DNA from: Verrucomicrobiia bacterium
GTDB lineage: Bacteria; Verrucomicrobiota; Verrucomicrobiia; Limisphaerales; JADLHS01
Direction: 5' to 3'
NCBI GenBank assembly: GCA_023953615.1
Contig: JAMLJH010000001.1
Span: 1,343,360 to 1,407,359 of the forward strand
Length of the DNA stretch: 64,000 bases
Positions 1 through 7,333 of this stretch are shown here, piece by piece. The position numbers and the translations under genes are program-made. The notes beneath the pieces were generated by a model. It was not told the origin of the DNA and searched no databases. It worked only from the letters and a program-made list of their open reading frames with translations. The first letter of the stretch is position 1. Each line of letters begins with the position of its first letter.

Positions 1-202
1 AGCCAACGTGATCGTGATGACAATGGGAAATCGCCACGGCTTCAACACCCTGCCGATCAATCAACCGATACATGGGAATGGCCTCCCGACCTTCGCGCTT
101 GGGGTGCATCCCGGCATCCAGCAAGATGCGATGGTCCTCCATTTCGACAAACCAGGAACTGGCGCCGATGTCGGAGTCCGGATTTAGATTGGCTATGCGC
201 AT
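1..202 (-). CDS. Metallo-beta-lactamase-fold protein, N-terminal part (runs off the window)
   Basis: The minus strand is open from an ATG at 200-202 to the left edge, giving the first 67 residues. They begin MRIANLNPDSDIG, followed by a hydrophobic strand ending ILLDAG, and then H60-x-H62-x-D64-H65, the HxHxDH zinc signature of the metallo-beta-lactamase superfamily. The short spacing from the N-terminus to this motif suits RNA-processing or generic hydrolase members, but the catalytic C-terminal part is missing, so the substrate cannot be named. It is divergently oriented to the PilZ-like gene, with about 140 bp between the starts. A full-length beta-CASP relative lies at 62534-63967, but the two N-termini differ clearly. 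Confidence 0.8.
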   Translation of the reverse strand, partial: MRIANLNPDSDIGASSWFVEMEDHRILLDAGMHPKREGREAIPMYRLIDRQGVEAVAISHCHHDHVG

Positions 203-345
203 AAAAAGACCCGACGGCCACTGTGCCGAAGTGCGCGACATCTCACCAGCTAATTCCCTGGATAAATCAAGCATCCGTACTAATTTTGGCCCGCATGAAT
301 TTGACGCTCGGCATGGATATGTTACGTTGCCACGTCTTAAAAAAC

Positions 346-675
346 ATGAGTGCGAGAAAATTTAGCCACCGAACCGCCGCCGACCAACCCGTTACCGTCA
401 GCTCCCGACAGATCAGCCTGAGCCTGTCGCCCGATGCGGTGATCATCCACAAGAATGGCATCGAATTTCGCAGTGAAACCGCCTTCCCCAACTGGGTGGA
501 AATGACCGTCTCGCTGGTCTCGCCCACCGATAACACCCCCATCAATTGCACCGGCGTCGTGGTGGATTGCCTGGGAAACAAGCACGAGGGCTACCACGTT
601 TCCATGGTGTTCACGAGCTTGACCTCGCAAGCCGAGGCGCGTCTGCAATCCATGAGCGGCCTTCTGGCGGAATAA
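346..675 (+). CDS. PilZ-domain-like small protein
   Basis: This encodes a protein of 109 residues if it starts at ATG 346. The frame is open further upstream with ATGs at 295, 313 and 319, but the recognisable domain begins only after 346 and no start has a clear ribosome binding site. The body alternates beta strands (SLSPDAVIIHKNGIEF, then WVEMTVSLVSP, then CTGVVVDC and YHVSMVFTSL) in the pattern of PilZ domains, which bind cyclic di-GMP or act as type IV pilus adaptors. The classical RxxxR motif is not evident in the short form, so it may be a non-binding PilZ-like protein. It precedes a PilT-family ATPase on the same strand, which fits a pilus or motility role. The family call rests on pattern only. 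Confidence 0.6.
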   Translation: MSARKFSHRTAADQPVTVSSRQISLSLSPDAVIIHKNGIEFRSETAFPNWVEMTVSLVSPTDNTPINCTGVVVDCLGNKHEGYHVSMVFTSLTSQAEARLQSMSGLLAE

Positions 676-832
676 GCTGCAATCAGCGTTTCCAAAGTCC
701 GGTTGTTCCCACTTCACTCGGAAACCCACATCAGTCGGTGCTGGTTTCAGGATCGGCTTTTCGTTCGCCAGTGGCGATAGATTTCCATTTTTCCAGGATG
801 GTGTTTCGCCCCCGCTCTGCTAGGCTCGGCGC

Positions 833-1921
833 ATGGAATTGTTCTACAAAATTTTGAAAACGGCCGTGGATGGCCATGCCTCGGACGTGCATCTCAAAAT
901 TGGCGCGCCGGTGATTTTTCGGATCAATCGGGAATTGATTGCGATTGAATGTCCCAATCCCTCGGAAGAATGGATGAACCAGGTGGTGGCCACCATCGCG
1001 CCGGCGCACCTGAAAAAGAAATTGGAAGAGGAGCGGGAGGCAGACTTCTCCTATTTCGTGCCGGACGTGGGCCGCTTCCGCACCAACCTGTTCCAGCAAC
1101 GGGGCCAGTGGTGTCTGGCCATGCGTTACGTCAAAACGCAGGTGCCGAGCTTCGAGGAACTTGGTTTGCTGCCGCAGCTCAAGCAGATCGCGGAATCGCC
1201 GCGCGGCATTGTGCTCGTCGCCGGCGCCACCGGCAGCGGCAAGTCCACCACGCTGGCGGCCATGATCGAGCACATCAACAGCAATTTCAAACGCCATATC
1301 GTCACGCTCGAAGACCCGATTGAATTTGTCTTTGAAGACAACCAATCCGTGATCGAACAGCGCGAGGTGGGGCTTGATACGCTTTCCTTCAACCACGCGC
1401 TCAAGCACGTGCTGCGGCAGGACCCGGACATCATCATGATCGGGGAAATGCGTGATAGCACCAGCTTCTCCGCCGCGATGAGCGCCGCCGATACTGGTCA
1501 CCTGGTGCTTTCGACGTTACACACCACCAACGCGCCGCAATCCGTCACGCGCGTGCTGGATTTCTTTGAAGCTGGCGAACGCGAACAAATCCGTCGCCAA
1601 CTCGCCGGCACCTTTCAGGCGGTGATTTGCCAACGCATGGTGCCGACCATCGCGGGTCGCATGACTCCCGCGTTGGAAATCATGATCAACACGCCCACGA
1701 TCAAGAAATTGATCGAGGAAAATCGCCTCGATAAATTGGGCGCCGCCATCGAAACCGGCACTGACGACGGGATGCTGAATTTCAATCAATCCCTGTTCCA
1801 GCTCGTCAAGGACGGGATTGTTTCCGAAAAGGAAGCGCTGGCCAAAGCCTCGAATCCGCAGGCGTTGGAAATGAATTTCAAGGGCATCTTCCTCGACGAA
1901 GGCCGCCGCATTCTGGGTTAA
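833..1921 (+). CDS. Type IV pilus retraction ATPase, PilT/PilU family
   Basis: A 362-residue cytoplasmic hexameric ATPase that would power pilus retraction (twitching). Walker A GATGSGKST is at residues 131-139, an Asp box follows (VTLEDPIEF), Walker B DPDIIMIGE is at 197-205, and a His box reads LSTLHTTNAPQ. The C-terminus carries the GMLNFNQSLFQL...G.VSEKEAL block, which resembles PilU more than PilT, and the canonical PilT AIRNLIRE motif is not obvious. Length is normal for the family. The ATG at 833 is preceded by no strong Shine-Dalgarno. The PilZ-like gene lies just upstream, and a prepilin-like protein is encoded far away at 38630-39454. PilT versus PilU is left open. Confidence 0.9.
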   Translation: MELFYKILKTAVDGHASDVHLKIGAPVIFRINRELIAIECPNPSEEWMNQVVATIAPAHLKKKLEEEREADFSYFVPDVGRFRTNLFQQRGQWCLAMRYVKTQVPSFEELGLLPQLKQIAESPRGIVLVAGATGSGKSTTLAAMIEHINSNFKRHIVTLEDPIEFVFEDNQSVIEQREVGLDTLSFNHALKHVLRQDPDIIMIGEMRDSTSFSAAMSAADTGHLVLSTLHTTNAPQSVTRVLDFFEAGEREQIRRQLAGTFQAVICQRMVPTIAGRMTPALEIMINTPTIKKLIEENRLDKLGAAIETGTDDGMLNFNQSLFQLVKDGIVSEKEALAKASNPQALEMNFKGIFLDEGRRILG

Positions 1922-1979
1922 GCTTTGAATCTTTGCCTGGACAAAATGACATTTTCGTAATGTCCGCGCTGCCGATTGT

Positions 1980-3521
1980 ATGACTGAACAAATCGTTATC
2001 CTCGACTTTGGCTCGCAATACACGCAGGTCATTGCGCGACGCATCCGCGAGTGCAACGTCTATTCCACCATCCTGCCCTACGACACGCCGACGGCGGAAA
2101 TCATGCGGTTGAAACCCAGCGGCCTCATCCTGTCCGGCGGCCCTTCAAGTGTCTATGCGAAGAACGCGCCGAAACCGGATCGCAGAATTTTCGATCTGGA
2201 CGTGCCGGTGCTCGGCATTTGTTTCGGCATGCAGCTCCTCGCGCATTTCCTGGGCGGCCAGGTAGAGCCGGGGCGCAAACGGGAATACGGCAAAAGCGCC
2301 CTCACCGTACGCGATCCGCGCTGCCAGTTGTTCGCGCGACTGCCGAAAACTTTGCAGGTGTGGAATTCGCACGGCGACAAGCTCACCCAACTTCCGCGCG
2401 GCTTCAAAGCCGTGGCGGTCACGGCCAACTCGGAGTTCGCCGCCATCGAACATCGCGACCGAAAGTTCTTCGGTCTGCAATTTCATCCCGAGGTCGCGCA
2501 CACCCCGCGCGGCAAGGACATCCTCGCCAACTTTGTGCATCGCGTTTGCGGTTGCGGCAAATCCTGGACGATGCGCAATTACCTCGAACAGGCCGTGGAA
2601 GAAATTCGGGCCCAAGTCGGCAGGGAACGGGTCATTTTGGGTTTAAGCGGTGGCGTGGACTCGAGCGTGGCGGCGGCGCTCCTGCACCGGGCGATTGGTG
2701 ATCAACTGACCTGCATCTTTGTCAACAATGGCGTGCTGCGCGCGCGTGAAGCCGAGGTCGTGCGACAGGTGTTTGGCAAACATTTCCACGTCAAACTGCA
2801 ATACGAAGACGCATCCAAAATCTTTCTCGCCCGACTCAAAGGTGTGACGGACCCGGAAAAGAAGCGGAAAATTATCGGTCGGACGTTCATTGAAGTTTTC
2901 GAGGCCGCAACCAAACGCGCGGGCCGCGCCAAGTTTCTGGCCCAAGGCACGCTGTATCCCGACGTCATTGAATCCGTGCCCATCGCGGGCAATCCCGCCG
3001 CGCTCATCAAGAGCCATCACAACGTCGGCGGGTTGCCGAAGCGGATGAAATTTCAACTCGTCGAACCGCTGAAATGCCTGTTCAAGGATGAAGTGCGTCT
3101 GCTGGGTGAAGAACTCGGCGTGCCCAAAGAAATCGTCTGGCGACAACCCTTCCCCGGACCGGGCCTCGCCGTGCGCATCCTCGGTGAAGTCACGCCCGCG
3201 CGTTGCGAGATTTTGCGCAACGCCGACGCCATCGTGGTCGAGGAAATGAAAGCCAGCGGGCTTTACTACAAAATCTGGCAGAGCTTCGCCGTGTTGCTGC
3301 CTGTGCGCAGCGTTGGCGTGATGGGCGACGAACGCACCTACGATTTCACCATTGCCATCCGCGCCGTGGAATCGCAGGACGGCATGACCGCCGACTGGGT
3401 GAAGCTGCCCTACAACCTGCTGGAAAAACTCGCCAGCCGCATCATCAACGAAGTCAAAGGCGTGAACCGCTGCGTCTTCGACATCACCAGCAAACCGCCC
3501 GGAACGATTGAGTGGGAGTAA
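1980..3521 (+). CDS. guaA: GMP synthase (glutamine-hydrolysing)
   Basis: A full-length 513-residue enzyme that converts XMP to GMP with glutamine and ATP. The class I glutamine amidotransferase domain has nucleophile Cys81 (GICFGMQ) and the His169/Glu171 pair (FHPEV). The ATP-pyrophosphatase PP-loop SGGVDSS is at 223-229, and the C-terminal dimerisation domain ends in the conserved GTIEWE. The ATG at 1980 gives the canonical [16 protein letters not shown] start. The last 63 bp of the gene (3460-3522) recur at 4215-4277, and a shorter piece recurs at 4972-5003. The guaA 3' end is a known integration target of genomic islands in other bacteria, so the end of this gene may be an attachment site that is rebuilt with each insertion. 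Confidence 0.97.
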   Translation: MTEQIVILDFGSQYTQVIARRIRECNVYSTILPYDTPTAEIMRLKPSGLILSGGPSSVYAKNAPKPDRRIFDLDVPVLGICFGMQLLAHFLGGQVEPGRKREYGKSALTVRDPRCQLFARLPKTLQVWNSHGDKLTQLPRGFKAVAVTANSEFAAIEHRDRKFFGLQFHPEVAHTPRGKDILANFVHRVCGCGKSWTMRNYLEQAVEEIRAQVGRERVILGLSGGVDSSVAAALLHRAIGDQLTCIFVNNGVLRAREAEVVRQVFGKHFHVKLQYEDASKIFLARLKGVTDPEKKRKIIGRTFIEVFEAATKRAGRAKFLAQGTLYPDVIESVPIAGNPAALIKSHHNVGGLPKRMKFQLVEPLKCLFKDEVRLLGEELGVPKEIVWRQPFPGPGLAVRILGEVTPARCEILRNADAIVVEEMKASGLYYKIWQSFAVLLPVRSVGVMGDERTYDFTIAIRAVESQDGMTADWVKLPYNLLEKLASRIINEVKGVNRCVFDITSKPPGTIEWE

Positions 3522-3522
3522 A
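3460..3522 (+). repeat. guaA-tail repeat, copy 1 (the functional guaA 3' end)
   Basis: These 63 bp are the final codons and stop of guaA. They match 4215-4277 with only two differences (C3479/T and A3494/G). Both fall in third codon positions and are synonymous in the guaA frame. The repeats bracket the nucleotidyltransferase module and read as a candidate left attachment site. Confidence 0.9.
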
Positions 3523-3530
3523 ATTCCACC

Positions 3531-4031
3531 ATGCAAAAGACGCTCGCTATCCTGAACGAACTTGAGTCCGGTGGACTCGTGGAGCGTTATGCGATTGGCG
3601 GCGCGATGGCAGGTTTTTTTTACGCGGAGGCAGTCGTCACGGAAGATTTGGACGCGTTTATCTTGCTCAAAACTTCCGACGGCTTGATCTCCCTCACGCC
3701 GATTTATGATTTTCTCAAACAACGTGGCGCGACCGAGGAGCGCGAACATCTATGGCTGGCGGGAACGTTGGTTCAATTGATTCCTGCCTATGATGCGCTG
3801 ACCGAGGAAGCCATCCGGGAGGCGATCGAAAGAACCGTCGGGCCGACGCACACGCGCGTGATGCGGGTGGAGCATCTCATCGCCATCGCCCTGAAAACCG
3901 GACGCGCCAAGGATTTCACACGGATTGCTCTTTTGCTGGAACAGGCCGACGTGGATGTGGAGAGTTTGATGGAGATTCTAACCCGTCACCAATTGCAGAA
4001 CCTCTGGAAAAAGTATAAACTCAAGCCGTGA
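3531..4031 (+). CDS. Nucleotidyltransferase-fold protein, probable component of a toxin-antitoxin-like pair
   Basis: A protein of 166 residues. Its N-terminal half has the minimal nucleotidyltransferase pattern: YAIGGAMAGFFYAE followed by VTEDLDAFI, meaning a Gly-Gly turn and then a T-x-D-L-D acidic pair that would hold metal. A hydrophobic helix (MRVEHLIAIALKTGR) and a short C-terminal helical tail follow, as in small stand-alone MNT-type proteins. It starts nine bases after the guaA stop, and its own stop overlaps the GTG of the next small gene, so the two form a translationally coupled pair. The pair is enclosed by guaA-tail repeats. Function is inferred from fold and context; the substrate is unknown. 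Confidence 0.65.
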   Translation: MQKTLAILNELESGGLVERYAIGGAMAGFFYAEAVVTEDLDAFILLKTSDGLISLTPIYDFLKQRGATEEREHLWLAGTLVQLIPAYDALTEEAIREAIERTVGPTHTRVMRVEHLIAIALKTGRAKDFTRIALLLEQADVDVESLMEILTRHQLQNLWKKYKLKP

Positions 4032-4213
4032 ATGCCAATACGCCAACGGCAATCGCCCGGGAAATTTTTGCTGGCAAAGACCGTAGCCGCAAAGCGGCGG
4101 CGGCGTTGCCCATTGAGGAAAAACTTCGTCGTCTGGTGGCCATGCAACAACGCGCCAACGAAATCCGACGCAGCGCCAACCGCCCGTTGATGCGGGTCTG
4201 GGAATTGAACTAA
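4028..4213 (+). CDS. Small basic partner protein of the nucleotidyltransferase gene
   Basis: A protein of 61 residues starting at GTG 4028, which overlaps the upstream stop by four bases (GTGA). No in-frame ATG is available. It is rich in Ala, Arg and Lys and predicted helical (AIAREIFAGKDRSRKAAAALP then EEKLRRLVAMQQRANEIRR). I do not recognise a family. Coupling and size suggest it works with the preceding protein, for instance as its antitoxin or as a DNA-binding subunit, but nothing in the sequence proves this. Confidence 0.55.
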   Translation: MNANTPTAIAREIFAGKDRSRKAAAALPIEEKLRRLVAMQQRANEIRRSANRPLMRVWELN

Positions 4214-4214
4214 A

Positions 4215-4277
4215 GCGTGAACCGCTGCGTCTTTGACATCACCAGCAAGCCGCCCGGAACGATTGAGTGGGAGTAAA
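4215..4277 (+). repeat. guaA-tail repeat, copy 2
   Basis: An untranslated 63-bp copy of the guaA 3' end including the stop codon, with 61 of 63 positions identical to 3460-3522. It starts two bases after the stop of the small gene ending at 4213. The distance from copy 1, measured at the shared GATTGAGTGG core, is 755 bp. It separates the nucleotidyltransferase module from the AbrB/PIN module. Confidence 0.93.
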
Positions 4278-4312
4278 TTGACAGCCTGTCAACTTACTGC
4301 CAGTTTGCTGGC
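4278..4312 (+). promoter_or_regulatory. Two adjacent palindromes before the AbrB-type antitoxin gene (likely operator)
   Basis: TTGACAG-C-CTGTCAA (4278-4292) is a perfect inverted repeat. GCCAG-TTTG-CTGGC (4299-4312) is a second one that abuts the ATG at 4313. AbrB/MazE-type antitoxins usually bind palindromes in their own leader, so this is a plausible autoregulatory site. No strong promoter boxes were recognised. Confidence 0.5.
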
Positions 4313-4558
4313 ATGAGCACGATTGTTTCGCTTGATAATTTCAATCGCCTGCCGGTTCCGCGCGAGTTGCGAGCGATCGCGGGTTTCAAATCCAAGCAAC
4401 AGCTGCGCGCCGTGGCCGTGCCCGGCAAAATCATCATCGAGGCTGTGCCTTCTGTGGGAAAATTAGTCAAGCGCAAGGGGCGGATCATTTGGACGGGCGA
4501 ACTACCCGCTGGCGTGAATTCCGCCAACGTCGTCAACGCGATCCGCGATGAAATCTGA
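4313..4558 (+). CDS. AbrB/SpoVT-type antitoxin of a VapBC-like pair
   Basis: A protein of 81 residues. The N-terminal segment has the swapped-hairpin AbrB pattern (a short strand, then NRLPVPRELRAIAGF, then QLRAVAVPGKIIIEAV), in which Pro-Arg-Glu-Leu-Arg matches the typical P-x-E-[LI]-R core. The C-terminal tail (residues about 50-81) would wrap the toxin. The gene overlaps the PIN-domain gene by 11 bp, the usual VapB-VapC arrangement, and is preceded by two palindromes. The whole module lies between guaA-tail copies 2 and 3. The role as antitoxin and autorepressor is inferred from family and neighbours. Confidence 0.82.
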   Translation: MSTIVSLDNFNRLPVPRELRAIAGFKSKQQLRAVAVPGKIIIEAVPSVGKLVKRKGRIIWTGELPAGVNSANVVNAIRDEI

Positions 4559-4961
4559 TTTTTGGGACACGAGCGCGTTATTGGCATTGCAATGCGCGGC
4601 GGATGATTTTCACACTGCCGCCGATTCGGTTTTTAACGGCGATTGTTTCGCCGCCCGCCGTTCGCGCGCGGAATTCTACTGTGCGGCGACGGGACGGATG
4701 AGAGTTCCCCCCACGATGGCGCTACAACTTTTGGAATCGCTGGACGGGTTTGTGGATTGGATTTCCCTGAGCGACGAGGAAAAAGCGCGAGTCATCAAGT
4801 CCGCGCCGGGCCACGGAGTTCAAGGACGGATTCTTTTTGATGCGTTAATCGCAGAATGTGCGTCAAAAGCAAACTGCCAAACGGTCGTAACGGCGAACCC
4901 GACGCATTTCCGTCATGTGCTGCCCCACGCGGACATCGTGGATTTGACGGCGCAGAAATAA
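4548..4961 (+). CDS. PIN-domain toxin, VapC-like
   Basis: A ribonuclease-fold protein of 137 residues. Acidic residues expected in PIN active sites are visible: Asp7 in FWDTSALLALQ, Glu in SRAEFYCA and Asp in RILFDALIAECA. The fourth position reads TANPTHF, where many VapC proteins carry Asp, so the metal site may be slightly altered. The ATG at 4548 overlaps the antitoxin gene. VapC toxins cleave tRNA or rRNA; the target here is unknown. The gene ends about ten bases before the degenerate guaA-tail copy 3. Confidence 0.85.
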   Translation: MKSDFWDTSALLALQCAADDFHTAADSVFNGDCFAARRSRAEFYCAATGRMRVPPTMALQLLESLDGFVDWISLSDEEKARVIKSAPGHGVQGRILFDALIAECASKANCQTVVTANPTHFRHVLPHADIVDLTAQK

Positions 4962-4971
4962 TCAGCTATCG

Positions 4972-5003
4972 GCAAGCCGCCCAGGACGATTGAGTGGGAG
5001 TAA
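4972..5003 (+). repeat. guaA-tail repeat, copy 3 (short, degenerate)
   Basis: A 32-bp piece matching the end of guaA and its stop codon, with 30 of 32 positions identical to copy 2 (the differences change a Gly codon to Arg). It lies 727 bp downstream of copy 2 at the shared core. It is the shortest and most diverged copy, as expected if older insertions are pushed away from guaA by later ones. Confidence 0.85.
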
Positions 5004-5025
5004 TTTAACTCAACCGTTCCCATCA

Positions 5026-5709
5026 TCACGAAAGTTTCTTTTCGGCCAATTCAAGAATCTTGGCGGCCGAAGGGGGCAACTCGCGGTCTCGCTTGAAAGG
5101 CTCTAATAAGCTTCTAGCTTCTGCATAACGGCCAGCGTGGAAAGCTGCGGAAGCGTGCGTGCTTGCCCGTTCACGATCCTTCCTTCTTTGTTCTTCTTGA
5201 TTAAAAATCATCCTGCTATTACGCATGACACATACACGATCAATTAGCGGCGGTGTTGCTTTGCTAATAATGTTCCAGTGCTGTTGTATGCCTTGAGCCA
5301 TTCGCTCAACAATGCGAACCATGAAATCTGGTTCGAGAACCCAGGCTTCACCCGAAATGACATGGGCATTGGGGACTTTGGCGGCACTCAACAGCTCCCA
5401 TGGAGCGAAGTGATTCTTTATCTTGTCGTAGAAAATAGCCGTTTCAATCAGAAATTCACGGTCCCCAAAAGCGATATCGAGCGTTGTGCCGTCCACAATA
5501 AAGCGGTTAATCCACCAGAAAAACCGCCCATCCAATTCCGCGTAGGATTTCAATTTGAGAGAACTAGGTCCAAGCCTTTCGTCGTAGCACGACTCCCCAA
5601 CTACATGCCGCGCCCCCAACGGCGTGAAAAATGGTGAAATCTTTTCAGCTATAGCCGTATCAAAAGTCTTGAGCAGTATTGGAGTAGATGTAGCCACAGT
5701 ATAACTCAC
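5026..5709 (-). CDS. Hypothetical protein with helical, TPR-like C-terminus
   Basis: A protein of 227 residues starting at ATG 5709. No family was recognised. The first two thirds look globular alpha/beta (TLDIAFGDREFLIETAIFYD, later EAWVLEPDFMVRIVERMAQG). The last 45 residues are a charged helical stretch with AAFHAGRYAEARSLLEPF, which resembles one tetratricopeptide hairpin. There is no signal peptide or membrane segment. Base composition is visibly less GC-rich than in neighbouring housekeeping genes, and it lies just beyond the last guaA-tail copy in the opposite orientation to the two modules, so it is probably also acquired. Confidence 0.6.
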   Translation of the reverse strand: MSYTVATSTPILLKTFDTAIAEKISPFFTPLGARHVVGESCYDERLGPSSLKLKSYAELDGRFFWWINRFIVDGTTLDIAFGDREFLIETAIFYDKIKNHFAPWELLSAAKVPNAHVISGEAWVLEPDFMVRIVERMAQGIQQHWNIISKATPPLIDRVCVMRNSRMIFNQEEQRRKDRERASTHASAAFHAGRYAEARSLLEPFKRDRELPPSAAKILELAEKKLS

Positions 5710-6022
5710 ACAATTTTCTAATTGAACAAATGACGGTTGTTGGTCATCCGCCTTCTAAAGTACTACTGCTGATTCCAGTCACGCGCCTGACTTTGCGCCC
5801 GCCGCCGCCGGTTGTCCAGGACTCATTACCCGAGGGCTTTGGTCGCTGTGGAAAGCGCAGCGCGACACCGCTTTTCGCCCGCACGACACCCACCTCAAAT
5901 CAGAAACTCCTCGCGCGTCCGAAGGCGCCGTTGACGCTGCGTTCTGCCGGCGCACTCCATGACGCTCGCCAACCCGCGACAATCCCAGCTCGATTTTGTG
6001 TCCGTCACATCTGGCGACCAAG
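5710..6022. other. Intergenic stretch without a supported gene
   Basis: About 310 bp between two minus-strand genes. Open frames cross it but look like Arg/Pro-rich shadows. The segment around 5850-5960 reads like a degenerate non-coding dispersed repeat, but no second copy was seen in the window. Confidence 0.4.
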
Positions 6023-7303
6023 TCAATTTCTTGCCGTCGGTTTGCGCCAGGTGAACCAACCACAGACCACGAAAAGCAGGACGTTGAACGCGGCCAGGGT
6101 TTGCAGCACCACTTCCATGCGTCCCGGGAATTGTTTCAACAGCAGCGGCAAGACGACGGCGTAGCCCGCGGCCACGGCCACCATCCACGGCACGGCGGCA
6201 AATTTTGATCGTGCGAGCAGGTCATTCGCCATGACGTTGGCCAGCGCGAGCGGAATCATCGCCCCGGTGTACCATGGCAGCAACGCCACCGTGCCGGGCA
6301 CGTCCTCGGGTTGATACACAATTCTTACCGCCACGGGGCCGAGCAGCCACAAACCAATGGCACCGCCAATGGCCAGAATCGCCGTGCCCAACAGCACGAT
6401 ACCGAAAAGATTCGTCTTTTCGGATTTGGCGCTGCTATGCACCAATTTCGGGAACATCACCGCCGCGAGCGGCAAGACCAACCACAACAACGCGCGCGCC
6501 AAGGTTCCCGCCGCCACGTATTGCTTCATCTCCGCGCCCGGAAAGAACGCCTTGGCATACATCGTGTCCGTGGTAAACATGAACTGACACACGCCAAACC
6601 CCAGGATCAGCGGCCCGACCTGGCGCCAAAGACTTTTGCCATCAAACGCCTCGCCAGGCAGCGTCCACAATTCCCGCGAGCGCCACAGCGCAATGACCAG
6701 ACCAATGCCCACGCCCAGGAAAACTCCCAACACCATGCTCGTAGCGCCACCGGCAAAAGCCAGAACCAGAACCGCAGCGATGACGATGCGTCCCAGGGCC
6801 GCGCCCACTGCCGACCAACCCATCCAGAGAAAATCCTGTTTGCCTTGCAGCACTCCCGTGTAAAGCGGCGCGAGTAAAGCCACCAACACGGCGAGCAACG
6901 TCACGATCAACGGCCAAACGCCCGGCAATTCCCAGGCGCGCTGAATTTGGCTGTGGAATGAAAGCACCATCACCGCGATCAACAACCAGACGCCGATGAT
7001 TCCCGCACTGGCGCGGCGAATGGTCGCGGCCAACTGGCGTTGCCGCCCCAAAGCCAGCGCGCTGGCGGTTTGTTGCGCAAACACCATCTGCAACGGGAGC
7101 GTCGGCAGAAACGCCGTCACCATCAGCAACGTGCCAAAAATACTGTACTCCGAGGCGGAAATGCGTTTGTTGAGAAAGTGTACCCCCAGCGCCAATATTC
7201 CGCCGATGATGTTGGCGAGCATCAGCCAACCGCTCTGGCGAAAGAAATTGCCCGACGAATCGGCGGACTGAGTTTTAGCGGGCACTGGTGCTTCGGAAGC
7301 CAT
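6023..7303 (-). CDS. Polysaccharide flippase-like membrane protein (MATE/MOP superfamily)
   Basis: A 426-residue polytopic inner-membrane protein with about 12 hydrophobic helices. The N-terminal pattern (SGWLMLANIIGGILALGVHF then KRISASEYSIFGTLL) is typical of Wzx-like oligosaccharide flippases, which move lipid-linked sugars across the membrane. The ATG at 7303 is preceded by no longer plausible start. It neighbours, 30 bp away, the M20 peptidase gene on the same strand and, beyond that, a divergent family 2 glycosyltransferase, so envelope glycan assembly is a reasonable context. The substrate cannot be read from sequence. Confidence 0.75.
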   Translation of the reverse strand: MASEAPVPAKTQSADSSGNFFRQSGWLMLANIIGGILALGVHFLNKRISASEYSIFGTLLMVTAFLPTLPLQMVFAQQTASALALGRQRQLAATIRRASAGIIGVWLLIAVMVLSFHSQIQRAWELPGVWPLIVTLLAVLVALLAPLYTGVLQGKQDFLWMGWSAVGAALGRIVIAAVLVLAFAGGATSMVLGVFLGVGIGLVIALWRSRELWTLPGEAFDGKSLWRQVGPLILGFGVCQFMFTTDTMYAKAFFPGAEMKQYVAAGTLARALLWLVLPLAAVMFPKLVHSSAKSEKTNLFGIVLLGTAILAIGGAIGLWLLGPVAVRIVYQPEDVPGTVALLPWYTGAMIPLALANVMANDLLARSKFAAVPWMVAVAAGYAVVLPLLLKQFPGRMEVVLQTLAAFNVLLFVVCGWFTWRKPTARN

Positions 7304-7333
7304 GCGGCGGGGACGATACGTAAGCGACGCGAT

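Noticed and set aside
2643..3749. 368-codon minus-strand frame opposite guaA
   Set aside because: Entirely antisense to a clear guaA gene, His/Phe-rich and without motifs.
3460..5003. guaA tails as a CRISPR-like or simple tandem repeat
   Set aside because: Only three copies, very uneven in length, separated by coding modules of about 0.7 kb; not an array.
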